Below are positions 1-12,692 of a stretch of DNA of 60,837 nucleotides, in pieces (position 1 is the stretch's first letter; the number at the start of each line of letters is the position of its first letter). The position numbers and the translations under genes are program-made. Under the pieces are notes generated by a model that saw only the letters and a list, made by a program, of their open reading frames with translations, did no database searches and was not told the origin of the DNA. Origin of the DNA: Pseudolactococcus piscium (GTDB lineage Bacteria > Bacillota > Bacilli > Lactobacillales > Streptococcaceae); contig NZ_JXJW01000004.1 of assembly GCF_002441695.1 (NCBI RefSeq), forward strand, positions 1-60,837, written 5' to 3'.

Positions 1-6
1 CGTCAT
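1..6 (-). CDS. Possible first two codons of a gene running off the left edge
   Basis: On the minus strand, an ATG at 6..4 follows AGAGAGGGG with five bases between. It lies about 45 bases downstream of the MFS exporter stop. This could be the start of the next gene of an exporter operon. Only two codons are visible, so nothing can be said about the product. Confidence 0.25.
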
Positions 7-51
7 GAGGGCCCCTCTCTTTTATATCAATATGTTTTGACCAGTCAGTCA

Positions 52-1422
52 TTAATCATCTGATTTAGAAAATAGTCGTAGACAGCCGATAAAAGCAAGC
101 CCCATCAAACCTAGGATAACAAGCATGGCAATTTTTGAGCCTAGTGTTGTTGCGTTTTGTAGGGATAGGTGACTATTTTTCTGAACAAAATTAATAATCA
201 CTGCTACGAGGGCTGTTGCAACCGCTCCTGCAAATTGTTGTAAGGTATTGAATACTGCATTGCCATCACTCTGCAAGTCTTTGGCAATTTGGTTCATGCC
301 TACAGCCATTAAATTACTATAGCATAGGCCAATACCAATCATATAGAAGACATGACCAGCAACGACACCTAATGCACCAATATGACCTAATGAGAAACTA
401 AGTCCCCCCCAACCTATCATCGTGATCAGGATACCAATCAATATGGGCCGTTTCGCACCGAATGTATCTAGTAGTTTTCCAGAAATTGGTGCTAAAATCG
501 CACCAATCAAAGCACCTGGAATCATGACTAATCCAGATTGAAATGCTGATCCACCACGCACGATTTGAATGTAATTCGGCACGATGAATGAGATACCTAA
601 CAACATCGTTTGACAAATCAAGAAGCCGAATAAAAACAGTCTAAATCTAGGTAGCTTGAAGAGTGATAGTTGAATCAATGGTGATGGGTTACTTTTTGAT
701 CCCTTATAAAAGATAGCAAAACCAATCACAGTAATCACTAAATAAACCAAGCTGATTAATTGCTCAATGTTACTTAGGAAGAACAGTGCACCGCTGAACA
801 TCAGAATCACACCTAATAAACTTGTTTTATCCAAGGTTTCAGTTGTTTCAACTGCTTCTTTTGGTATGGCGAATAGACCAAGGACTAGTGAAAGCAAAAT
901 AATGGGAATTAAGAGTAGAAAGATTGCATGCCATGTGTAATTGGTTGAAAGAAGTCCGCCATAAGTCGGTCCTATTGCCGGTGCGACTGAGGTAATCAAG
1001 AAGCCTAAGCCAATCATGGTCCCTCTTTTATTTAGCGGGGCATAGGTTAGGATGATATGAAACATAAGTGGCAATGCGATACCCGTCGCCAAGCCTTGGA
1101 AAAATCTACCCAATAGTAGGATGATAAATGATTTAGCCGTATAGTCTGTTAACAAACCTAAGAAAAACATCAGATTTGCAAATAAGAACAGGTATCTGAG
1201 TGGGAATTTCTTTATCAAATAACTTGATAGGGGGACAGTGATAGAAATGACTAATAAGTAAATGGTTGTAATCCACTGAATACTGGCTGTTGACACCTTA
1301 AACTCAGACATAAGTGTTGGGAATGTCACAGTCATCGCTGTTTCGATTAATACGCCACAAAATGACATAATGCCACTAGCTAGTAAAGCTAAACCTAACT
1401 TTAATTCTTTTTTATTTTGCAA
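52..1422 (-). CDS. MFS multidrug-type exporter (DHA2/EmrB-QacA-like)
   Basis: An integral membrane, proton-driven efflux protein of about 456 residues with a dozen or more hydrophobic segments. The N-terminal half carries the MFS signature GRFFQGLATGIALPL and motif-C-like glycines. Its length and motifs fit the DHA2 drug:H+ antiporters; the substrate cannot be read from sequence. The open frame could begin at a GTG (1431), but AAAGGTGATCC overlaps that codon and matches the 16S anti-Shine-Dalgarno over nine bases. That places the ribosome on the TTG at 1422, which I chose. A strong terminator-like hairpin sits in the leader, so expression may be controlled by attenuation. A next gene may begin at the left edge. 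Confidence 0.85.
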   Translation of the reverse strand: MQNKKELKLGLALLASGIMSFCGVLIETAMTVTFPTLMSEFKVSTASIQWITTIYLLVISITVPLSSYLIKKFPLRYLFLFANLMFFLGLLTDYTAKSFIILLLGRFFQGLATGIALPLMFHIILTYAPLNKRGTMIGLGFLITSVAPAIGPTYGGLLSTNYTWHAIFLLLIPIILLSLVLGLFAIPKEAVETTETLDKTSLLGVILMFSGALFFLSNIEQLISLVYLVITVIGFAIFYKGSKSNPSPLIQLSLFKLPRFRLFLFGFLICQTMLLGISFIVPNYIQIVRGGSAFQSGLVMIPGALIGAILAPISGKLLDTFGAKRPILIGILITMIGWGGLSFSLGHIGALGVVAGHVFYMIGIGLCYSNLMAVGMNQIAKDLQSDGNAVFNTLQQFAGAVATALVAVIINFVQKNSHLSLQNATTLGSKIAMLVILGLMGLAFIGCLRLFSKSDD

Positions 1423-1457
1423 TTGGATCACCTTTCGATCGTTTAATTTTAAATCAT

Positions 1458-1510
1458 TTGAAGAAAAATAAAAATAGAGGGATTTCTATTTCTAGAAACC
1501 GCCTCTATTT
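1458..1510 (-). terminator. Intrinsic terminator / probable attenuator ahead of the MFS exporter
   Basis: On the minus strand, AAATAGAGG-C-GGTTTCT (1510..1494) pairs with AGAAATC-CCTCTATTT (1487..1472): 16 pairs, one bulged C and a 6-base loop. A T-rich tract (1471..1458) follows. It lies 36 bases upstream of the exporter start. It may simply end the upstream ASCH transcript, or act as an attenuator (see findings). Confidence 0.75.
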
Positions 1511-1541
1511 CGGCATTATTCAGTTCATCTGTAAAAGGTTG

Positions 1542-1548
1542 CCCTCTA
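1542..1548 (-). promoter_or_regulatory. Possible antiterminator arm for the MFS leader
   Basis: On the minus strand, TAGAGGG (1548..1542) is exactly complementary to CCCTCTA (1481..1475) in the 3' arm of the downstream terminator. Pairing would break that terminator. This is seen directly as complementarity; a regulatory role is inference. Confidence 0.4.
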
Positions 1549-1656
1549 TAGATGCGTGTCAAATGCTATCTGTACGATTGATACCTTACTAAGTTATCAT
1601 AATTACTTAATAAAATCAACATAATCAACCTGAACATGAATAGGATAAAAGACATT

Positions 1657-1683
1657 TTTCAGTTATTTGTATAGTAACTGAAA
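1657..1683 (-). terminator. Weak hairpin at the end of the ASCH gene
   Basis: Perfect 9-bp inverted repeat TTTCAGTTA/TAACTGAAA with a 9-base loop, overlapping the last codons. The minus-strand tail is only moderately T-rich (ATGTCTTTTATCC), so termination may be partial. Confidence 0.45.
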
Positions 1684-2118
1684 TTTCTCAAATACAACTA
1701 AGGAAGCAGGGGTAAACTTAATGCCACTTTCGGGTGTATAGGCATGTGTGAAAAAGTCAATATGTGCCCGACGCCAATAAGCCAATGTCCTATCTCCTTC
1801 TGATTCTAGTAGGGCATGATGCGCTGTCACATCATTAAAAGGTAATACCTCTATAGCCGTATTAATAACGACCGATGTCGGCCGACCTTTTCCATCTAAA
1901 ATCACACAGACATCCCCTACTTTAGGGAGGGGTTCATTTTCTACTTCATAGGCTTGGTATAAACTCGTGGTACCTTGCTTATGACCAGCAACAACCAAAG
2001 CTGCCAGCTCATCTGCCATCACTTCCCCACCACCAAAGGCATAAGCTGCTATGTCTTGATCTTGATAGGTTGGATTTTGCTGCTTAAAATTTGCGATATA
2101 GCTTGCTAACTCAGTCAT
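1663..2118 (-). CDS. ASCH-domain protein
   Basis: A soluble 151-residue protein. The central part (DELAALVVAGHKQGTTSL, then KVGDVCVILDGKGRPTSVV, then a C-terminal EGDRTLAYWRRAHIDFF) follows the ASCH fold pattern: a beta-barrel related to PUA domains that often binds RNA or modified nucleosides. Some ASCH proteins hydrolyse N4-acetylcytidine; this longer type is generally left unassigned. The ATG at 2118 is used because the protein begins there with a typical N-terminal helix. It is probably transcribed alone, since hairpins occur on the downstream side. The exact biochemical role is unknown. Confidence 0.75.
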   Translation of the reverse strand: MTELASYIANFKQQNPTYQDQDIAAYAFGGGEVMADELAALVVAGHKQGTTSLYQAYEVENEPLPKVGDVCVILDGKGRPTSVVINTAIEVLPFNDVTAHHALLESEGDRTLAYWRRAHIDFFTHAYTPESGIKFTPASLVVFEKFQLLYK

Positions 2119-2465
2119 TTGATAAGGCCATCCTTTTGATTTTCATGTTGGGGGCACCAACATTATTTTTATACATTTTCTTCTATATAGCGTTTATATT
2201 AATAGTATTTATATTGAATCATACATTTTTTTACTAGCAGACCCTAAACCAGACCCTATTTTACTGAACACTATCCTGCTCAATCAACTTAACCAGCAAC
2301 TGATCAAGGATCATTAATTTGTATCACCTACAGTATATCATCTTTTAGAGTTACTTATCTACCTACATTTTAAAATTATTGCACTTATTTATACAAAATC
2401 GTTAATTATTGATAATTCAAAGTATACAAAATATATGCTATATTATTTGAAAATGAATAAGGTGG
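2119..2465. other. AT-rich intergenic stretch with a small inverted repeat and a repeat copy
   Basis: About 350 bases without a credible gene. It holds an ATGTTGG/CCAACAT inverted repeat (2144-2162), one copy of a 20-21 bp repeat (2238-2259), and TTGATA-17-TATATG, a plausible promoter for the following plus-strand gene. No RNA gene was recognised. Confidence 0.6.
2238..2258. repeat. Left copy of a 21-bp repeat flanking the AT-rich gene
   Basis: CAGACCCTAAACCAGACCCT plus one A occurs here and again, in the same orientation, at 3074-3094. The unit itself contains two CAGACCCTA halves. The pair brackets the gene at 2472-3041. Confidence 0.8.
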
Positions 2466-2471
2466 TTGACT

Positions 2472-3041
2472 ATGTTTGTATCACATTTTACGAAGCGAGA
2501 ATGGTTAAAAATATCGAGAAATTTTTACTTTGATTACTATTGGAAATATGCTATATCGTTAAAAAAGAAAAAATTATTATTATATCTTGGTTTTATATAC
2601 CTTATTCTACTTGTTTTTTTCTTCAAATATTCCCCATCCTATTGGACTAAACTAACATTAGCTATTATATTTTTGATGTGTTTAGCACCATTCTCTACTA
2701 TGTTGATTTGTTCACCTACTACATTAATCTGTTTTTACAACATGCCTTCAGAAGAGGAAAAAGAAAAAATAAAGACAATTTATGGCGTTACACATAATAA
2801 TCCATACGGGCTATCATTGGACTATGAAAGAAATATCTTATTAAGAAACAGGCCTTATGACGTTTTGATTGACACAACCGACTACTTCCTGGTTTACAGT
2901 TTCGAAAACGCACGACGCCCTAGGCCCACTACGCTATTAGTCATAAAAAAAGAGGAAAACAAAAGTGAGATAGGTGATGAAGGTCAACATTTTTTGAAAT
3001 TAGTACTTCCTCATTGTAAAAAATATATAAAGAAAGCCTGA
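2472..3041 (+). CDS. Small membrane protein, AT-rich, YcxB-like architecture
   Basis: 189 residues from the ATG at 2472, which sits six bases after AAGGTGG; a TTG at 2466 touches that site and is less likely. Residues about 33-50 and 60-80 form two hydrophobic helices. A hydrophilic C-terminal domain follows, with NILLRNRPYDVLIDTTDYFLVY reading like a small PH/YcxB-type beta domain. I do not recognise a defined family. Base composition is clearly more AT-rich than its neighbours. It is one of few plus-strand genes in the region, sits beside tRNA-Ser and is flanked by a direct repeat, all of which suggest acquired DNA. Function unknown. Confidence 0.65.
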   Translation: MFVSHFTKREWLKISRNFYFDYYWKYAISLKKKKLLLYLGFIYLILLVFFFKYSPSYWTKLTLAIIFLMCLAPFSTMLICSPTTLICFYNMPSEEEKEKIKTIYGVTHNNPYGLSLDYERNILLRNRPYDVLIDTTDYFLVYSFENARRPRPTTLLVIKKEENKSEIGDEGQHFLKLVLPHCKKYIKKA

Positions 3042-3062
3042 TTAAAATATTAAACAGGCTTT
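3033..3062 (+). terminator. Hairpin overlapping the stop of the AT-rich membrane gene
   Basis: AAAGCCTG/CAGGCTTT stem with a 14-base AT-rich loop, starting at the last codons. No T-run follows on the plus strand, so it may be a weak terminator or a protective 3' hairpin. Confidence 0.45.
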
Positions 3063-3073
3063 CAAATCGCAGA

Positions 3074-3094
3074 CAGACCCTAAACCAGACCCTA
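3074..3094. repeat. Right copy of the 21-bp repeat
   Basis: Same sequence and orientation as 2238-2258. It lies between the AT-rich gene and the terminator of tRNA-Ser. Confidence 0.8.
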
Positions 3095-3100
3095 AAAATA

Positions 3101-3127
3101 AAGAACCCTTATTTTAAAAGGGTTCTT
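3101..3127 (-). terminator. Terminator of tRNA-Ser (can work both ways)
   Basis: AAGAACCCTT/AAGGGTTCTT, a 10-bp perfect stem with a 7-base loop. On the minus strand the tail is TTATTTTT, just downstream of the tRNA 3' end. On the plus strand TTTTC follows. Confidence 0.8.
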
Positions 3128-3138
3128 TTCGTATACAA

Positions 3139-3225
3139 GGAAAGCACGGGATTCGAACCCGCGCACGTATTGCTACGTCTAACGCCTTTCCAAGGCGTCC
3201 CCTTAAGCCACTTGGGTAACTTTCC
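3139..3225 (-). tRNA. tRNA-Ser (anticodon GGA)
   Basis: An 87-base cloverleaf on the minus strand. Acceptor GGAAAGT pairs with GCTTTCC. The anticodon stem ACGCC/GGCGT encloses TTGGAAA, giving anticodon GGA for UCC/UCU codons. A long variable arm (ACGTAGCAATACGT) and the T-loop GGTTCGAATCC are present. CCA is not encoded; TTGTAT follows the discriminator. The long variable arm confirms a class II serine tRNA. Confidence 0.95.
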
Positions 3226-3279
3226 ATTTAAAATTCTCTCAACAGAGAATTTTAGGTCTATCTATGCTATTAGAACTGA

Positions 3280-7539
<4,260 letters not shown>

Positions 7540-7604
7540 ATCCTACTTTCTATATAAAAACGATTACTTAGTATTTTTCACCTGATGATAAGGTAGGTCT
7601 TACT

Positions 7605-7633
7605 ATTATAGCTTATCATAATCGCTTTCTCAA
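7605..7633 (-). promoter_or_regulatory. Promoter of the MATE-ligA-dagK unit
   Basis: Minus-strand TTGAGA (7633..7628), a 17-base spacer and a perfect TATAAT (7610..7605), about 65 bases before the MATE start. The leader contains a TGATAAG/CTTATCA inverted repeat (about 7586-7618) overlapping the -10 region. Confidence 0.75.
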
Positions 7634-7765
7634 CAAAGCAGTGCTATCGTTAAAGCACTACCCGACCTTGTTTTTCCTATATCATATCATGTGTTTGCAA
7701 GATTTGAGGGCAGATATAAATCAGTCATCTAGACGATAACTAGCAGCTAGTTTTTTTATATTAAA

Positions 7766-7794
7766 TTGACAACGCTTTCTTTTTATGCTTTAAT
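7766..7794 (+). promoter_or_regulatory. Promoter of the beta-glucoside operon
   Basis: TTGACA (7766-7771), 17-base spacer, TTTAAT (7789-7794). Transcription should start near 7801, just before the first RAT motif. A cre-like site overlaps the -35 box. Confidence 0.8.
7767..7780 (+). promoter_or_regulatory. cre site (CcpA) overlapping the bgl -35 box
   Basis: TGACAACGCTTTCT matches the cre consensus TGWNANCGNTNWCA at all but the last base. Its position over the -35 predicts repression by CcpA when preferred sugars are present. Confidence 0.7.
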
Positions 7795-7808
7795 AGCATG
7801 AGAAGTGA

Positions 7809-7840
7809 AGATTGTTACTGGCGTTCATGCAGGCTATACT
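7809..7840 (+). promoter_or_regulatory. First RAT (ribonucleic antiterminator) motif, upstream of licT
   Basis: ATTGTTACTG, nine bases, CAGGCTATACTT follows the RAT pattern bound by BglG/LicT proteins (GGATTGTTACTG...GCAGGC). The partner terminator is not obvious here: a CAGCTAGCTG palindrome lies at about 7864 but has no T-run. It implies the antiterminator may control its own synthesis. Confidence 0.7.
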
Positions 7841-7892
7841 TTATTTCAGAAACAGCATTTTATCAGCTAGCTGGTTGAATCTCACTGAGGAG

Positions 7893-8732
7893 ATGTATGG
7901 AAGTAAAAAAGTAATTAACAATAACATTATCAAGTCTACTAACGACGACGGTCAAGACATTTTGGTAATGGGTAAAGGCATTGGCTTTAAAAAAGCGATT
8001 GGCGATGAAATTGATGCACAATCGATTGAACAAATCTACACAAGTCATACTGATGTGACCACGAATAAATTGACACAGCTATTGTCAAATGTCCGTTTGG
8101 AACATTTACAGGTAGCTAATGAAATTATTGGGTTTGCAAAAGTTTCTCTAGGAAAAAAACTCAATGAGAACATCTACCTGACTTTGACCGATCATATTGA
8201 TTACGCAATCGAACGACATGCCGGCGGTTTACCTGTCAGTAATGCCCTTTTATGGGAAATTAAACGTTTCTATAATCATGAATATTTGATTGGCAAGGAA
8301 GCATTATCGATGATTCAGAATCGATTAGGTGTTTCATTACCAGAAGATGAGGCCGGCTTTATTGCCTTGCATATCGTTAATGCTGAACTTGATTTATCAC
8401 AGGTCAATCAAGTTTCTGAAATGATGAAAATCATTCAGACTATCGTCAATATCGTCAAATATCATTATAAGACAGATTTAGATGAATATACCTTACACTA
8501 CGAACGGTTCATCACACACCTGAAATTTTTTGTGCAACGTTTATTTAGTGGAGTAGAATTAGATAAAGACAAAGATGAAGGCTTCTTGTTTATGTTAAAA
8601 GATAAATACCAAGCAGAATATCTTTGTGCTTTAAAAATTCGAGAGTATATCTTAAAAGAATTTGATCGAGAGTTAAAAGAAGACGAGATGATTTATCTCA
8701 CGATTCACATTAGAAGAATTACAAATAACTAA
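7893..8732 (+). CDS. licT: BglG/LicT family transcriptional antiterminator
   Basis: An RNA-binding regulator that, in the presence of beta-glucosides, binds RAT RNA and prevents termination in the leader. An N-terminal CAT RNA-binding domain (residues 1-55, KKVINNNI then VMGKGIGFKKAIGD) is followed by two PRD domains. The PRD histidines are visible in LTDHIDYAIERH, FIALHIVNAEL, LHYERFITHLKFF and YLTIHIRRI; HPr and the PTS IIB domain phosphorylate such sites. I chose the ATG at 7893, just after CTGAGGAG. The open frame extends 27 codons upstream, but that part encodes the RAT leader. It is the first gene of licT-bglP-bglA. Confidence 0.93.
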   Translation: MYGSKKVINNNIIKSTNDDGQDILVMGKGIGFKKAIGDEIDAQSIEQIYTSHTDVTTNKLTQLLSNVRLEHLQVANEIIGFAKVSLGKKLNENIYLTLTDHIDYAIERHAGGLPVSNALLWEIKRFYNHEYLIGKEALSMIQNRLGVSLPEDEAGFIALHIVNAELDLSQVNQVSEMMKIIQTIVNIVKYHYKTDLDEYTLHYERFITHLKFFVQRLFSGVELDKDKDEGFLFMLKDKYQAEYLCALKIREYILKEFDRELKEDEMIYLTIHIRRITNN

Positions 8733-8766
8733 AGGATTGTTACGGTGAGAAAATCACGGGCTATAC
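8733..8766 (+). promoter_or_regulatory. Second RAT motif, between licT and bglP
   Basis: GGATTGTTACGGTGA, four to five bases, TCACGGGCTATACCT: the canonical RAT layout with GTGA/TCAC stem. Its 3' end runs into the 5' arm of the terminator at 8765, so formation of one excludes the other. Confidence 0.85.
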
Positions 8767-8810
8767 CTAAGAAAAACTTCGATTGAAGTTTTCTTAGGTA
8801 TTTTATTTTA
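8765..8810 (+). terminator. LicT-controlled terminator ahead of bglP
   Basis: ACCTAAGAAAAACTTC pairs with GAAGTTTTCTTAGGT (8785-8799) across a GATT loop, one bulged A, followed by ATTTTATTTTA. It overlaps the RAT by the ACCT bases, the classic antitermination arrangement. Confidence 0.9.
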
Positions 8811-8825
8811 CAGGAGAAATTGCAA

Positions 8826-10706
8826 ATGAATTATCAAGAGTTAGCAGATAAAATCATCGACTATGTCGGTGGTCAGGAAAATATTGGCGGTCTAACGCAT
8901 TGCGCGACTAGACTACGTTTTAATCTGAAGGATGAGACGAAAGCTCAGACACAGAAAATCAAAGATACGACAGGTGTCATGGGCGCTGTTTCAAAAGGTG
9001 GCCAGTACCAGGTCATCATTGGCAGTGATGTTGGCAGTGTCTACAAAGAGATTCTAAAAAAAGTACCTGCCTTAGATGGGCCTAGAGAAACACCTGAAAA
9101 CGACAATCGCAACGTTGCAGCAAAGGTTATTGACACAATTACCGGTATTTTTACACCTATCTTGCCAGCGATTACTGCAGCAGGTATGTTAAAAGCTGTG
9201 CTATCTTTGTTAGTCGTCTTTAAGTTAATTGATAAAACAGGACAAACCTACATCATTATCGATTTTATGGCGGATGCAGCATTTTATTTCTTGCCAATCT
9301 TACTAGCTGCTTCTTCTGCACAAAAATTCAGAACTAATATGTATCTGGCTATGATGCTGGGTGGTGTTTTACTCCATCCCAATTTCATAGCTATGGTCAA
9401 TGTGATCAAAACGTCTGGTAAAGGCAGCATTCACTTATTTGGCTTACCTATTTCACCAGTTACTTATGGGTCATCGGTCATTCCGATTATTTTAACGGTT
9501 TGGTTCATGTCGTATGTAGAACCGATTGCGGACCGTGTCTCTCCCAAAGTGATTAAGTTTTTCAGTAAACCTTTGCTGACAATCGCAATCGTGGGGACTG
9601 TTTCTCTTGTCATCATTGGCCCATTTGGCTATTTAATCAGTGATGCCATCTCAACAGGTATTAAAGCATTAGAAGAATTTAGCCCATGGTTAGTCCCAAC
9701 AATTATTGGCTCATTTACCCCTTTATTTGTTGCAACTGGTACCCACTATGGCCTAGTCCCAATCGGGATCAATAACCGGATGGCCGCAGGATATGATACT
9801 GTGATTTATCCAGGTATGTTAGCCTCAAACCTCGGACAGGGCGCTGCATCTTTAGCGGTTGGCTTGAAAAGTAAAGATTCAACAATCAAACAATTGGCTG
9901 CATCAGCAGGACTGACAGGATTATTTGGTATTACAGAACCAGCATTATATGGTATCAACCTAAGATTCAAAACACCACTTTACGCAGCAATGGTAGGTGG
10001 CGGTCTTGGCGGTTTATTTATGGGGATTAGCCGCGTAAAAAACTTCACCGGCGGAGCACCTGGCTTACTGACACTACCAAGTTACATCGGAAATGATACC
10101 TTGAAATATTTATATCTTGCTTGTATCGGTTCAGCAATTAGTATTGTGATTGCCTTTGTGGTATCTTATATTCTGTATAAAGATCCCATTGTTGAGGTAG
10201 CACCCGAAGTAGAAAACGATGTAACAACAGCACCGACATCAGCTATTGGGGATATCGTAAATGTTGCCACACCTGTAAAAGGTGAAGTGATTACCTTAAA
10301 AGCTGTAGCTGATGGGATGTTCTCTGAAGAAATTTTAGGAAAAGGATTTGCTATAAAACCAGTAGAAGGTATCGTTTACGCACCATTTTCTGGCGTGATT
10401 ACTGCTGTTTTCGACTCAAAACACGCGATTGGCTTAACAAGTGATACTGGCGTTGAACTATTGATCCATGTTGGTATTGATACTGTCCAACTAAATGGAG
10501 AAGGCTACGAGTATGCTGTAACAAAAGGACAACAAGTAGCGTTAGGCGATAAACTAATCACCTTTGATTTGGCTAGCATATCTGAAAAAGGATACGATAC
10601 TGTTGTCCCTGTTGTTGTCACAAATTCGTCAGATTTTGGTGACATCATCACTTTGACAAAAGCCTTATCTGAGCCTGGTGAAGAGGTGATGAAAGTCATT
10701 CGCTAA
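8826..10706 (+). CDS. bglP: Beta-glucoside PTS transporter subunit IIBCA
   Basis: Imports and phosphorylates beta-glucosides at the membrane. Domain order IIB-IIC-IIA: IIB with phospho-cysteine 26 in THCATRLRF; the membrane IIC domain with ITEPALYGINL and GTHYGL around the sugar-binding region; IIA at the C terminus with the phospho-histidine in LLIHVGIDTV. 626 residues is full length. The ATG at 8826 lies nine bases after AGGAG; a TTG at 8820 is in frame but too near that site. It lies between licT and the GH1 hydrolase, so beta-glucosides such as salicin, arbutin or esculin are likely substrates. Confidence 0.95.
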   Translation: MNYQELADKIIDYVGGQENIGGLTHCATRLRFNLKDETKAQTQKIKDTTGVMGAVSKGGQYQVIIGSDVGSVYKEILKKVPALDGPRETPENDNRNVAAKVIDTITGIFTPILPAITAAGMLKAVLSLLVVFKLIDKTGQTYIIIDFMADAAFYFLPILLAASSAQKFRTNMYLAMMLGGVLLHPNFIAMVNVIKTSGKGSIHLFGLPISPVTYGSSVIPIILTVWFMSYVEPIADRVSPKVIKFFSKPLLTIAIVGTVSLVIIGPFGYLISDAISTGIKALEEFSPWLVPTIIGSFTPLFVATGTHYGLVPIGINNRMAAGYDTVIYPGMLASNLGQGAASLAVGLKSKDSTIKQLAASAGLTGLFGITEPALYGINLRFKTPLYAAMVGGGLGGLFMGISRVKNFTGGAPGLLTLPSYIGNDTLKYLYLACIGSAISIVIAFVVSYILYKDPIVEVAPEVENDVTTAPTSAIGDIVNVATPVKGEVITLKAVADGMFSEEILGKGFAIKPVEGIVYAPFSGVITAVFDSKHAIGLTSDTGVELLIHVGIDTVQLNGEGYEYAVTKGQQVALGDKLITFDLASISEKGYDTVVPVVVTNSSDFGDIITLTKALSEPGEEVMKVIR

Positions 10707-10717
10707 TCACAACTTAA

Positions 10718-12175
<1,458 letters not shown>

Positions 12176-12226
12176 CTCATGATCAAAAGCAGGCCTTAAC
12201 TTTTTATCTTTTCTGAATGCTAAAAC

Positions 12227-12266
12227 AAAAAAAGCAGTCAATTCTGATCGAATTGGCTGCTTTTTT
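12227..12266. terminator. Bidirectional terminator between bglA and rbfA
   Basis: GCAGTCAATT pairs with AATTGGCTGC (one T-G wobble), flanked by an A-run on one side and a T-run on the other, so it works for both convergent genes. Confidence 0.9.
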
Positions 12267-12269
12267 ATG

Positions 12270-12620
12270 TTAATCTTTATTCAAGTTTCTTAAGAGTTCA
12301 TCAATTTTTCCGCCATAAGCCACAGATTCATCTTTGGCAAACGTTAAGTCTGGAATTTTATAAAGTGTCATGCGTTTAGCAAGTTCACTTTTAATTGCAC
12401 CAGTTGCCTTTTTAAGACCTGTTTTAGCTTTTTCATTATCAGATGCAAGATCTGATAAAAGACTATAATAAATCGTCGCTTGACTCAAGTCACCTGTAAT
12501 TTGAACGTCAGAAATATTAACGTCCTGTACGCGTGGGTCCCGGATTTTTAAGCGCAAAATATCGTTGATTTCACGCATGAGTTCAACCGCAACACGGTCA
12601 CTACGATGTGTATTTGACAT
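12270..12620 (-). CDS. rbfA: Ribosome-binding factor A
   Basis: A small KH-fold protein (116 residues) that binds the 30S subunit and aids 16S rRNA 5' end maturation, especially in the cold. The family core is visible: [27 protein letters not shown], then SQATIYYS and a C-terminal [15 protein letters not shown]. It is the last gene of the rimP-nusA-ylxR-ylxQ-infB-rbfA operon, 72 bases after infB. Confidence 0.95.
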   Translation of the reverse strand: MSNTHRSDRVAVELMREINDILRLKIRDPRVQDVNISDVQITGDLSQATIYYSLLSDLASDNEKAKTGLKKATGAIKSELAKRMTLYKIPDLTFAKDESVAYGGKIDELLRNLNKD

Positions 12621-12692
12621 CTTTTTTCCCCTTCATCCCAAAACACCTGATTGCTCAAGCATTTCTTCTTATACGTCAGTTCAGCAAACGGT

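Noticed and set aside
3070-3230. Phage or ICE attachment site at tRNA-Ser
   Set aside because: No second copy of the tRNA 3' end and no integrase in the window. Only the unrelated 21-bp repeat is duplicated.
7864-7874. CAGCTAGCTG palindrome as the terminator for the first RAT
   Set aside because: No loop space and no T-run. It is a self-complementary word rather than an intrinsic terminator.
7812-7892. 27 extra N-terminal codons of the LicT open frame
   Set aside because: They encode the RAT leader, and family members begin close to the KKVINNN motif at the later ATG.
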